From: Welwitschia mirabilis
Lineage: Eukaryota > Gnetophyta > Gnetopsida > Welwitschiales
Assembly (NCBI GenBank): GCA_051453625.1
Contig: JBOZIK010000001.1
Span: forward strand, 112,856,844 to 112,920,843
Reading direction: 5' to 3'
Length of the DNA: 64,000 nt
Shown: piece after piece, positions 1-11,035 of the stretch
Numbering within the stretch: the first letter of the stretch is position 1
Layout: each line of letters opens with the position of its first letter
Translations under genes and position numbers: made by a program
Notes under the pieces: generated by a model
The model's input: only the letters and a program-made list of their open reading frames with translations
What the model was told of the DNA's origin: nothing
The model's database searches: none

Positions 1-13
1 ATTATTTGAGAAC

Positions 14-66
14 CACAGATCGCCGAATGAGGCAGTGGGCTTCACAGATCGCCGAATGAGGCAGTG
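14..66. repeat. Two-copy short tandem repeat
   Basis: A 24-bp word beginning cacagatcgccgaatg occurs at 14-37 and again, identical, at 43-66, giving a period of 29 bp. It is much more GC-rich than its surroundings. The array may continue upstream of the window. Confidence 0.85.
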
Positions 67-2384
67 AAGTTAATGATAATTATATATATTATATTTGATA
101 TTCTCGTTCATAACCATGAGTTCATTTTTTGTGAATGTCTTAGATTTCTTGAAAGTCTTGAACTTTTTCTTATTGTCTTGATCCTTGAAGTATCTCGCCA
201 AAACAGCTTTTCTTGCCTGGACCATACCAGGAGCTGTGAGATTTTCACAGTTCTCATCCCATATCTTTTTGTGACAGGTGATAAATCTAGAGTTTAATTA
301 CTGAGATGGCATGAGTTTATGATGGATCATTGGATCAATAATGGTGGAAAAATCTTCTGATTATTGTATCTCAATAGGCTATTGGAGTTAATTATCTGAT
401 TGACAATCAGTTAATATGTTAATTATCATTTGATGAGAGACAGATTATATTATAAGTGCGTGGCTTACAGTACTTAAAGTTTACTTGAATTTTTATGATA
501 AATGAAATGATGACATTTCCTTCTTGAAATTATTGTAATAAAAGTTATTTATTAGAGGTCAAATTATCCAGTTATTATCTAGTAAAATTTTTCAATCTTT
601 GCCCATGTAATTGTGTAATATTTTATTGGTTAACAAATGGAAAAATTATGAATTCTTAAGAATTCCTTGGAATGAACCTGAATTTTGTATATTATATCTC
701 TTTGAAAAACCTTGATACGAACTTGTGATTAAATAAAGCTTTTCTTGAGTCTATTTATCTTTGATAATTTATCCTTAAATGTGGACATGAGACTTTCCCC
801 TCCTTCTCAAAGGATTCAAACCCTAAGAAAAATGAAGTTACATTACCCTCTTAAACTAGTTAAATGTTCAAAGATTAGTAATAGAGGAGACCCCTTTTTA
901 TTCCTTCAAGGATTTAAGTTTAGTGGAGAAGAAGGAAATTAAGTAATAAAAAGGTATATTAAGGGCCTTAGATTAAGCTTTTCCCTCATTTATAATTTTT
1001 AATGTGTTTCATCATTATCATATGAAAATTTTAAAGGACAATTAAATTAACAGTCCTTTCACCTTTAATTAAAAAAAAAAAAAAAAAACTCAAACCACAT
1101 CCGCTCCTAGTCTGACTCAAACCCCTGAGAAGAATGAGGCTCATACAGCATAAACGACTATTTTTGCAATGTAAGAAGAAGCCATTTGAAGTGTAATTTT
1201 TTTTTGAAAGTGTTTTTATGGGCAAGCGTTATCTCTGCAGACAAGAAGCGTCTTGAGATTGCTTTGTTAACATGTTGCTTGTGTGCAGAACTGGCGAGCA
1301 TCGATAAACATCATTCCTTCTTCCTAACCTTCTTTTCTAGTTCCGTGAGATACATTTTTTGGTGGTTATGAATTACGGTTGTGCTTCCAACAGTAACGTT
1401 TGGTATTTCTTATGCTCAAGAGAAATGCCCACTTCCAATATTCAAGAGCTGCATATGATTTATGCCTCGCTTATTGTTAAACCCTTATTCAATAGAATGC
1501 TTCTCATCCTTACTTAAAATTAAATCAATTAAAAACTCCTCCATTTTTTTTCAAAGCGCGTCTAATTTTCACATTTTTCACCTTTCTCCTAAAACGTTTC
1601 CTGATTTCTTGATGATTTCCTAATTTCTTAGTAACAAATTCCACATTAAAAGATTCAGAAAAGGAGGAGATAGTGGGTGTTTTATTTGTTAGAACCAATT
1701 CGCTCCCCATCCTTATTCAAAATGAATCAAACTTTAAAAAAAAAAAGATATTGACAGCGCACATATGTTCTGGCGCTTTTCACAATGTGTTTCATTAGCA
1801 AGTCTTCTTAAACTTCAATCTATTCTTGATTTCTGCGTTGAAAACCATCTGCGTTACCAGAAAGAGACCCTAATTCAATTGAAATTTGCATATGTTAAAC
1901 GCTTCTAGTCTCTAAAACGCTCCCTTAGATTCCTTAATGCCTCTGATCCACATAGAATAGGGCACGTTCAGTTGTTTTTATTGGTGTCTCAATCACACGT
2001 ATCATTTTCTGTCTGTCCTAATTGCACGCAAGTGCTTCATCCTTTAATCCTTTAATCAATTTTGTAATGCCCTCCATTGAAACACTCTTCTTTTAATTTG
2101 GTAAACCAACCATTATTCTAGTTAATTGCATCTGTTAAAACGCTCTACAGCTAGTGCGCTTCTTCAACATCTTGACATCTTCATCTGTCATTTCCTCCTC
2201 TCATTTCTGATCCTGCACATCCGAAAGCGTGCACTGTTTGCATAGCATTATCACTGTAAGCCCGTTCTTTCAAATGTGCTTTGATCAATTAAAAAAAACA
2301 ATCTTAGATATTTTTTTTTAAACCAAATTTATTTCATCAATCATTTTTGTTCGTAACCAAATGAAAATCATCAGATGAGTCCTC
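67..2384. other. AT-rich DNA, no gene recognised
   Basis: Only short open frames without recognisable domains occur here. There is a poly-A run at about 1070-1088. From about 1,500 to 2,290 scattered acgct/gcgc words stand out against the AT-rich background, but they form no element I can name. Confidence 0.5.
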
Positions 2385-2465
2385 ATATCTTGAATGGTTA
2401 GCAAGTGTGTTTGTAGAAAGGGAGGTCTTTAGTTCAAATCTCACTAAGTCTACCTTGTTTAAAAT
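2385..2465 (+). mobile_element. tRNA-like segment, possible SINE head
   Basis: An A-box-like word (tggttagcaagtg) is followed about 30 nt later by a B-box-like word (agttcaaatct), the spacing of an RNA polymerase III promoter in a tRNA-derived SINE. The tail and target-site duplication are not evident. Chance resemblance is possible in AT-rich DNA. Confidence 0.35.
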
Positions 2466-3289
2466 AAATTTTTAAATATGATTAATAATTGGGTTGCCAT
2501 TTAAATTTTTACATAAAACATAATACAACAACATAGAAGTAGATAATAGGTTATTATAAAAATTGATGCCCTATAGGTTTTTTAGTTTGAGTCCCAGAAA
2601 AACAAATTTTATGGGTACAAAACTCTTATGCTCATAGCTATAAAGGAAACAATAAATAGTACTTCTTAAGTAAATATAAGTTAGGTCTTTTAGTAAATTA
2701 ATATGAATTTAATTACAAAATTTGACATAGTTGTTTATAGGAATCAAGTCCTATTGGTTACACTTATCTATTATCTTCATTAAAAATGGATGTTAGAAGA
2801 CCCTTTAATACATACTTCTGAGATTGAAATTTTTATTTAGAAGTGACANNNNNNNNNNNNNNNNNNNNNNNNNNNNNNNNNNNNNNNNNNNNNNNNNNNN
2901 NNNNNNNNNNNNNNNNNNNNNNNNNNNNNNNNNNNNNNNNNNNNNNNNNNNNNNNNNNNNNNNNNNNNNNNNNNNNNNNNNNNNNNNNNNNNNNNNNNNN
3001 NNNNNNNNNNNNNNNNNNNNNNNNNNNNNNNNNNNNNNNNNNNNNNNNNNNNNNNNNNNNNNNNNNNNNNNNNNNNNNNNNNNNNNNNNNNNNNNNNNNN
3101 NNNNNNNNNNNNNNNNNNNNNNNNNNNNNNNNNNNNNNNNNNNNNNNNNNNNNNNNNNNNNNNNNNNNNNNNNNNNNNNNNNNNNNNNNNNNNNNNNNNN
3201 NNNNNNNNNNNNNNNNNNNNNNNNNNNNNNNNNNNNNNNNNNNNNNNNNNNNNNNNNNNNNNNNNNNNNNNNNNNNNNNNNNNNNNNNN
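2466..3289. other. AT-rich DNA followed by a sequence gap
   Basis: No gene is recognised from 2466 to 2848. A B-box-like word (agtttgagtccc) near 2585 hints at another tRNA-like relic. Positions 2849-3289 are N. The N-terminal part of the helicase relic that follows may lie in or before this gap. Confidence 0.6.
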
Positions 3290-3339
3290 GATAGTTTCTA
3301 TATATTTAAGAATATCTGAAAAATGTTAAGTACATTATT

Positions 3340-4285
3340 TTCTATGAGATGAGTTTCATAGGTGGTGAAATATTACTTAATATTAACAAAAGACTTAAAG
3401 AGATATTTCTAGCTCAGCGACACATGAGTTTTGGTGGAAGGTCTATCATATTAATAGGTAATCTTACACAGTTACCTCTAATGAAAGATTGTCTATCATT
3501 TGATGTTATTGTTGTATTAGATGTAGCGTATAGACAAAAAGATAATGATCCAAATTAGCCAAGGTTTCAAAATCTATTGATGAATATAAGAGATGGTAAA
3601 GCTTTAGATGATGATTATGAGTTTCTAATGATAAGGTCTGAACTTCCTTCTACATCAGATGAAATGAATGGTTTTCAGGATTCAGTTCATCTATTTGCTT
3701 GCTTCAAATGCAATAATCCATTACACAATGTATAACAGATAGATCACGAGATTTAGTTAGATATGATGATGCTAATGATGAATTAGAAATAGAGCTTCTT
3801 CTCTGTCAAGGAGTTGAATCATGCTGATTATAAACATATGGCCTGAAGCTGGATTAGTAAATTGGTCTATAGGTGTTGTTAAATCAATAGTTTATCATTT
3901 AGGAAAGAATCCACCTGATCTTTTAACCTATGTCATGGTTGACTTTGATACCAATACTGGAGTTTCTTTTCATGAATCAAGTCTAAATATAGTCCCCATC
4001 ATACTGTTCTTTGGAGATCGAATAGAATAGCCACCTCTCAAATTCTCATGGTCATTAATAATTTATAAATCTTAAGGGTTGACACTCAGTAAAGCATGCA
4101 TAGACATTTGTCCCAAGGAAATGCTAGGACTAACTCTTGTGGCTCTTTCTCGAGTGAAGTCTATAGAATCAATGAATACATTGCATCCATTCTTTAAACA
4201 AAGATACAAAAAAATATCCAAGGGTTCAAACTTGAAGAAGCTGATGAAGAAGGAGCAAGGCTTAACAAGCCTAGAAGTATAGAAT
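3340..4285 (+). pseudogene. Pif1-like helicase relic, probably from a Helitron
   Basis: The three-frame translation matches the C-terminal half of Pif1-type DNA helicases, the helicase part of plant Helitron RepHel proteins. In order: a Walker B-like region (EMSFIGGEILLNINKRL at about 3350) followed by FGGRSIILIGNLTQLP; a domain 2 segment near 3821 with EAGLVNWSIGVVK; and the late motifs IYKS-stop-GLTLSKA and VALSRVKSIES at about 4063-4170. The stop in the second-last motif sits where the family has Gln (KSQG). Other stops and frame changes, for example after 3558 and around 3740, show it is dead. The Walker A motif and any Rep domain are missing, perhaps in the gap at 2849-3289. I see no convincing Helitron 3' end (CTRR with hairpin), so a Helitron origin is inferred from the family's usual context in plants. 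Confidence 0.8.
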
Positions 4286-5475
4286 TCATTGTCATTGTAA
4301 TATTTCACTAGTTTATGTATAATGTACATTTGTATCGAGTAAGGAAAAAACATTATTTCGATCAGTGAAATATTATTAATTCNNNNNNNNNNNNNNNNNN
4401 NNNNNNNNNNNNNNNNNNNNNNNNNNNNNNNNNNNNNNNNNNNNNNNNNNNNNNNNNNNNNNNNNNNNNACAGAATGTTAAAAAAAAAAGAACAAATAAT
4501 GAGTAAGACATTTCTATAAGAGTGTGTTCTATAAAGGATTATATGTTTAAATAGCATATTTACCTAAATTAATATGCATTCCTTTTTAGCAAAAGATTAT
4601 ATGTTTCAATAGCATGTTTCAAAAAAATGCATATAAGTAATAAGTAAGATATTTCATTATGACATTTTTAATTAAAGAAAATATGAGTAATGAGATTGAT
4701 TCCTTAAGAGACATAATCAATATTNNNNNNNNNNNNNNNNNNNNNNNNNNNNNNNNNNNNNNNNNNNNNNNNNNNNNNNNNNNNNNNNNNNNNNNNNNNN
4801 NNNNNNNNNNNNNNNNNNNNNNNNNNNNNNNNNNNNNNNNNNNNNNNNNNNNNNNNNNNNNNNNNNNNNNNNNNNNNNNNNNNNNNNNNNNNNNNNNNNN
4901 NNNNNNNNNNNNNNNNNNNNNNNNNNNNNNNNNNNNNNNNNNNNNNNNNNNNNNNNNNNNNNNNNNNNNNNNNNNNNNNNNNNNNNNNNNNNNNNNNNNN
5001 NNNNNNNNNNNNNNNNNNNNNNNNNNNNNNNNNNNNNNNNNNNNNNNNNNNNNNNNNNNNNNNNNNNNNNNNNNNNNNNNNNNNNNNNNNNNNNNNNNNN
5101 NNNNNNNNNNNNNNNNNNNNNNNNNNNNNNNNNNNNNNNNNNNNNNNNNNNNNNNNNNNNNNNNNNNNNNNNNNNNNNNNNNNNNNNNNNNNNNNNNNNN
5201 NNNNNNNNNNNNNNNNNNNNNNNNNNNNNNNNNNNNNNNNNNNNNNNNNNNNNNNNNNNNNNNNNNNNNNNNNNNNNNNNNNNNNNNNNNNNNNNNNNNN
5301 NNNNNNNNNNNNNNNNNNNNNNNNNNNNNNNNNNNNNNNNNNNNNNNNNNNNNNNNNNNNNNNNNNNNNNNNNNNNNNNNNNNNNNNNNNNNNNNNNNNN
5401 NNNNNNNNNNNNNNNNNNNNNNNNNNNNNNNNNNNNNNNNNNNNNNNNNNNNNNNNNNNNNNNNNNNNNNNNNNN
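4286..5475. other. AT-rich DNA with two gaps
   Basis: Positions 4383-4469 and 4725-5475 are N. The remaining sequence is AT-rich with no domain. Two near-identical phrases around tatatgtttaaatagcat (4537) and tatatgtttcaatagcat (4597) suggest a short local duplication. Confidence 0.6.
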
Positions 5476-5494
5476 TATAAGCTAGTATTAGAAA

Positions 5495-5590
5495 GAAATC
5501 CAATCTAGTAGATTTGAACTTGAAACCCATATATTCTTCCAGAAACTCGATAGCCATCTAAATTAGGGCATCTAACTAGCTAAACCCATT
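5495..5590 (-). mobile_element. tRNA-like segment at left end of the hairpin
   Basis: Read on the minus strand it has an A-box-like word (tttagctagttagatg) and, about 60 nt on, a B-box (aagttcaaatctacta) that fits GTTCRANNC. It is homologous to 7093-7190 in the opposite orientation. The A-to-B spacing is long for a tRNA and closer to tRNA-Leu or tRNA-Ser-like forms. Confidence 0.5.
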
Positions 5591-7092
5591 ACATCTAATC
5601 TATGAGAAGGCACTTGCTTCTATTCTTATTTTTCTATGTTACCCATGGTCCACTACTAGCATTTCTTAATTGTTAACTATGTGGTGCAGTTATCACCAAG
5701 GAAGGTTATGAGTGCAAACAACTACTCAGATGGAAAGGGCAGTANNNNNNNNNNNNNNNCTATAGCAAAGCAATGAAGGCAACATGTATTACAGTGAATC
5801 CAAGACTAGTAACGCATTTTGTTTACTGAATAACACAATCTATGAAGGTGACTTTAGTTGAAATAGACTTTAATTAGATAAAGGATGAGATTATTTGCAC
5901 TAATAGAAGAAGACATTTGTTGGAAAGAAACGCGCTAGCAGGAAATGCACTAGGAGGTGGGAAGAACATAGAATAGAGAAGTGCGCAAATGATGAACAAG
6001 GGAGTGCCAACCTTGTAAGCGACTAGAAGAGGACTACGATTACTAATGGGTGGAGGGCTTTGCAAGAGAAGGAGGAGGGTGTTGTCATGGCTTCTTAGGC
6101 ACCACAACGTGGAGGAAGATAGATAGAGTCAAACGTTAAAAGAAAAACTGGGTTGACCTTACTGTGTCTTAGAGAGGGAGAGGAGTCGTCTCTGGTTAAG
6201 GGACGATTGCTCGGGCACAGATAGCATCTAGGGGAAAAGGGCCTACATGGAGAAGGGAAGGAAAAAGGTAGGTATGTAACGAAGGAAAAAGGGCTAAAGC
6301 ATAAGGGTGGTTAGCATGTAAAATAATTTTAGTGACAAAAACATTAAAAAGTATAGCATTGTCAATGAATCATTAAAGGGTTTTGTTTAGAATCTTCACT
6401 GGTTCTAATGCTGCCTCATCCTAAGGATTCACTTCATCAACTATTTAGATAGTTTAATAGTTGGCTCTAGATTTTAATAAACTGATATTCCAGGCTAATT
6501 TATTGACTGTGACATAACTCATTTGTTATAGGTGGCATGTTGATGAAGAAGTATGTCACAGTCAATAAATTAGCCTGGAATTTTAGTTTATTAAAATCCA
6601 GGGCCAACTTTTAAACTATCTAAATATTTAGTGAAGTGGGTCCTTAGGATGGGATAGAATTGAAATTGGTGAAGATTCTAAACAAAACCCTTTAATGATT
6701 CATTAATAATGCTATTCTTTTCAATGTTCTGTCACTAAAATATAGCCATCCTTATGCTTCAGCCCTCTTCCACGCGTCGCACACGTACGTTTTTCCTCCC
6801 CTTATTTTGCATGGGCCCTTTTCCCTTATGCGCTATCTATCACTGCGCAGCGCCCCAATAACCGCCCCCTTAGCCAGAGACTTCTCCTCTCCCTCTCTAA
6901 GACACAATAAGGTTAACCTGAGTTTTCTTGCAATGTGTGACTCTATCCGTCTTCTTCTAGGTTGCAGCGCCTAAGAAGTACACAAACGGCAAAGAGAGGG
7001 AGTGCATTTTCCACTAGTACATTTCTCGCTAGCACATGTCCTCCCCTGTTAGCACAAATAATAAGAACAGACATAGGTGCCTTCCGATAGAT

Positions 7093-7190
7093 TAGACATA
7101 ACGGATTTAGCTGGTTAGATGGCCTCGCGTAGGTGGATATCGAGTTTCTAGAAGAACCTATGAGTCCCAAGTTCAAATCTACTACATGGG
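7093..7190 (+). mobile_element. tRNA-like segment at right end of the hairpin
   Basis: A-box-like tttagctggttagatgg is followed by B-box caagttcaaatctact, then the shared phrase gggatttctttctaatg. It pairs with 5495-5590. Both copies keep the boxes better than the sequence between them. No full cloverleaf is evident, so this is not called as a tRNA gene. Confidence 0.5.
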
Positions 7191-7324
7191 ATTTCTTTCT
7201 AATGTAACTTATATTTTTCTATGGGGCTATGTTATTGATATCTTTCACGTGTTAAGGTGTGCCCTTTCACATAACATAAGAGTTACTTTTAAAGATGTGA
7301 ACAAAAAAATTTGTCAATAGATGT

Positions 7325-7395
7325 ATCATGGTGGTTGGATGGTTATTAAAAAGGAGTAAATAAGCTTAGATCACTGGTTTGAGCCCAACAAATAA
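7325..7395 (+). mobile_element. tRNA-like segment, possible SINE head
   Basis: A-box-like ggtggttggatggtta and B-box-like tggtttgagccc lie about 45 nt apart just beyond the hairpin element. No clear tail or duplication is visible. Confidence 0.3.
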
Positions 7396-8704
7396 CAATG
7401 ATTAATTAATGGTTTGTTTTTAACAAAACTTTAGTTAATACTAAGTCATCAATTGTTTTCTGTATTAAAAATCTCTTGTCACTAATTTAGAGATGCATGA
7501 ATTCATCTCCTATAGTAAGATGTCTTTAGAGATAAAGCTCAATATGTATACTAATCTAACTATTAATAACAGATTGATTACTTTTTTATTTTTTTAAATC
7601 AACCCATTAAATGTTTAAACATTTTAGCCGTCAAACAATTAAATTCAGCTTAAATGTTGGCTAATACCATCATGTGGACTAAGCATTATGTTTCATTACC
7701 TTCTAGAAAATTTGGCATTACATTTTTGCACCTAAGCCTAGGTTGTGGTTTAAGTGTGTACAAATTGATGCTAAATTTAATATTAGAGCTATGGATATAA
7801 ATTCGTATGATATAGGGTAGTGTGGTAAATTGCAGGCATACATAAATCCCTTGTGAAAAACTTTTTAGAAGACTTCCTTGAAACTCATTGATTTCCATAG
7901 GGTCAAGCTTCATGGGGTTTTCTAGGATTAAGCTTTATCTCCAACTAACTTGGTAGACCCAGTTAACAAAAAAAAAAAGAACAAAGGAAAGTATTCTATT
8001 ATTTTAGTAATATTATAGGGAAGTACACTGTATTATAGCATAAGCTTGAATAGAAAAGTTACCAATAACAACCTATTATTAACATTTAATTGAAAGAAAG
8101 GAAAAGCACAAAAATTTCATCAGTCCAAGAATTTTATTTTTCATTAAACATCTATAACGTTACAAATCTGGCGTATATCATGAAATTTTGTTTAAACATG
8201 AAGTTTGGCTGTGAAAAAGATATCACATGGTTCAGAGTAAAAGGAAATTCAACTAAGATTATTAAATCAAGAGTAACGTTCCAATGGGTTGATCCTTGGA
8301 TCCCAACAGCTTAGGCATCTTTTTATAATCATGCATCTCTTATGTTCTAAAAACCCTCGCAGTGCCCTAATTCATAGAGATGAATGGAAGCCTCACCTAA
8401 AAACTAGTGATTTGGCCACGGGTAAAGTGCTTGCTCCCCTACCCTTCCCAGATACAGAGTTAATCCCACTTTCTGCAATAATCTTCACCACCATACTGTG
8501 CTCCAAACGTTTGTGTGACAGTGGGCTGGCGGTGCCCTATCGTTGTAACGAAAAAAAAAAAAAACTGCTAGTTAAAAATGAGCGCTATTACATGTCGCCC
8601 TTGTAGTATTTAATTCTTAATAAGATTCAACTCCAATCAACTGCGTAGCTGCACAAGCAATTCCATCTCTAATAACACAATTTACCCCGTCAACCAAAGC
8701 CCTA
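7396..8704. other. No gene recognised
   Basis: AT-rich DNA with only short open frames, the longest 105 codons at 8289-8606. None shows a domain, and a poly-A run lies inside that longest frame near its 3' end. Confidence 0.5.
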
Positions 8705-8785
8705 AGACACCACTCCTCTGCTATGCAAACGCTCCTTTAACAAAGCCAAATAAGTCCGGAGTTCGAATCTGTAATGTGGCCTTTT
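8705..8785 (+). mobile_element. tRNA-like segment, possible SINE head
   Basis: A B-box-like word (ggagttcgaatctg) is preceded at about 45 nt by a weak A-box-like stretch (ctctgctatgcaaacg). The B-box is a good match to GTTCGANTC and the A-box is poor. Confidence 0.3.
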
Positions 8786-11035
8786 TTAAATAACCAATCC
8801 CATTTATTTAGGTTATACTGATATCTAGATGGTTTTTTAATTTACAAGTTTAAGCTCTCTACACAGCCTTATTTAACACAAATTGCCAACATGGTGCAAC
8901 TAACAGCACTCTTATTCAAACTATAACACTTGATTAATGGAGTCTAAGGGCCAAATAAAATTTTAGCCAAGTACAAATAAAAATTATTGGTTATGAAATT
9001 CCTTTACATATATACTTAACATAATCTATAAACATTAGTTTAAATATTGATTAGATGGTAGTAAGGAGATGAGCATTATAATGTTGGAAAATGCTACCTT
9101 ATGGCTCCAGTGTAACTATTTAAAAAAAAAATTATATTACACTATACCATTAGAGCTCTACTTATAATATTATCATCTTGCTAGTAAATATTTATGTTTA
9201 TAATGTTGTCATGGTTCACACTACTAACTTGAAACAAGACAAGTTGGTAGGTCTTTGGATAAGTTGCCCATTTTTAATATGTATTAACATTCTTATGAAT
9301 TATCCTAACAACCAAGTTAACATAGTGTNNNNNNNNNNNNNNNNNNNNNNNNNNNNNNNNNNNNNNNNNNNNNNNNNNNNNNNNNNNNNNNNNNNNNNNN
9401 NNNNNNNNNNNNNNNNNNNNNNNNNNNNNNNNNNNNNNNNNNNNNNNNNNNNNNNNNNNNNNNNNNNNNNNNNNNNNNNNNNNNNNNNNNNNNNNNNNNN
9501 NNNNNNNNNNNNNNNNNNNNNNNNNNNNNNNNNNNNNNNNNNNNNNNNNNNNNNNNNNNNNNNNNNNNNNNNNNNNNNNNNNNNNNNNNNNNNNNNNNNN
9601 NNNNNNNNNNNNNNNNNNNNNNNNNNNNNNNNNNNNNNNNNNNNNNNNNNNNNNNNNNNNNNNNNNNNNNNNNNNNNNNNNNNNNNNNNNNNNNNNNNNN
9701 NNNNNNNNNNNNNNNNNNNNNNNNNNNNNNNNNNNNNNNNNNNNNNNNNNNNNNNNNNNNNNNNNNNNNNNNNNNNNNNNNNNNNNNNNNNNNNNNNNNN
9801 NNNNNNNNNNNNNNNNNNNNNNNNNNNNNNNNNNNNNNNNNNNNNNNNNNNNNNNNNNNNNNNNNNNNNNNNNNNNNNNNNNNNNNNNNNNNNNNNNNNN
9901 NNNNNNNNNNNNNNTAACAACAAAGTTAACATAGTGTACCTACCACTATCACCTTTATTCACAAGTATGCATTGATCCCAGATGCATCTATCTTGATGTC
10001 ACTTTATACTTTAGGTATTATTTATTAGCATTATTGTTTCCTTCTTAATACAACTTGTGTAATAATCTTCTTCATTTAAAGGTTTCTTGAGGGACTTGTG
10101 AGTGCTAACAACATTTACAATATTTTTAGTAATTCAATAAAGGTAACCTCGATAGCTAATGTTAGTTTGGTGCACATGTTGGGTTTTCCATCTTGTTGCT
10201 AAAAATATAAATAAGGCATCATAAAAAAGAAAAGGGAAGAAAAGGAAAAAACCTAATGTATTTAAATGATATTTCTTATAACAAAGTATCTTTTGTTAGT
10301 ATTCATTTTAGTAAGTGGTGATAAGGATGGTAGAGATAAATAACCATAAGTAATAAACATTATAAAGATAATGTCCCACGAAATTGAGAAATTAATGATG
10401 ATAACTGTGATGACAAAATGGTCCGTGTGTGATAAAACTAGTTATAATTTGATAAAGAGGTACTAGGTTAATATAACCTTCCTAACTTATGAGGTATGAA
10501 CACTTAAATAACCTTTCAATAAATAAACTATGAAAAATACAAGAGTATGTGGAGCTTGGGCATAGTAATTGAAAGGATGGAAAACCTTTATATTGAATTT
10601 GTATATGATCCTACATGTTGCTTAGATCTAGCATGATTTGAAAATCCTTCCTGGTATATCTCATGTGATTCTTATGATTTTCTTGTATCTTAATTCCTTA
10701 TTCCTTGAAACTATCTCCTTGTTAATGATCTAATCCTTGATACATGTTGCATTGTGCAATTGATACGTGCTTCTAATGGAACCAAGATTACTTCAGATCA
10801 AATTGTACTGAATTTTTTTAATGTATCATAAATGTTGAATAAAAAACAAATGGTATTGAAGAAAAATAATCAAATTATAGAAGGTTCAATGGTTAGGATA
10901 AGTAGAGAATTAAGTAGTATGCAAGTCAATGTGTAAACCCAATGTGTGAGATCTTACAGCGGAAACCTGAGCTATTGGCAAGTTTCCAGGAGGAAACCTC
11001 TTAAGGGGTAGAGATTTGTTATGTCTAGTTCTTTT
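8786..11035. other. AT-rich DNA with a gap, no gene recognised
   Basis: Positions 9329-9914 are N. The rest is AT-rich without coding signal. A small phrase near 10,960 (cggaaacctgagct) resembles the wording near 11,500 (ggaaacctaagct) in the neighbouring palindrome. Confidence 0.5.
9306..9937. repeat. Direct repeat on both edges of a gap
   Basis: The 23 bases before the N run (9306-9328, containing aagttaacatagtgt) recur after it (9915-9937) with one mismatch. This suggests a tandem array or duplicated segment inside the unresolved 586-N gap. Confidence 0.7.

Larger units (their letters stand above)
5476..7215. mobile_element. Large hairpin (foldback) element
   Basis: The left arm (5476-6516) and right arm (6552-7215) are imperfect reverse complements around a 35-nt spacer. 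The innermost part (tattgactgtgacata / tatgtcacagtcaata) is nearly perfect. Pairing continues outward through the block with cttagagagggagagga, its complement tcctctccctctctaag, and a tRNA-like segment at each end. The left arm has about 250 nt extra (about 5636-5885, including a 15-N gap at 5745-5759) without a partner. There is no transposase. The left terminus abuts a gap, so a target-site duplication cannot be checked. It could be a foldback transposon, or two head-to-head copies of one tRNA-headed element. Confidence 0.85.

Noticed and set aside
1070-1088. Poly-A run as a LINE or SINE tail
   Set aside because: No coding or tRNA-like sequence upstream and no flanking duplication.
4286-4382. 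Helitron 3' terminus (CTRR with hairpin) after the helicase
   Set aside because: ctag words occur, but no convincing GC hairpin precedes one, and a gap begins at 4383.
2824-5557. Long open frames spanning N gaps (also at 9178-9975, 41018-41832, 58639-59793)
   Set aside because: They are open only because N runs contain no stops.
7093-7190. A functional tRNA gene
   Set aside because: Boxes fit, but I cannot fold a cloverleaf with paired acceptor stem, and the copy at 5,495-5,590 shows it is a repeat.
8289-8606. 105-codon open frame
   Set aside because: No domain. It runs through a poly-A stretch, which gives its Lys run. Not supported as a gene.
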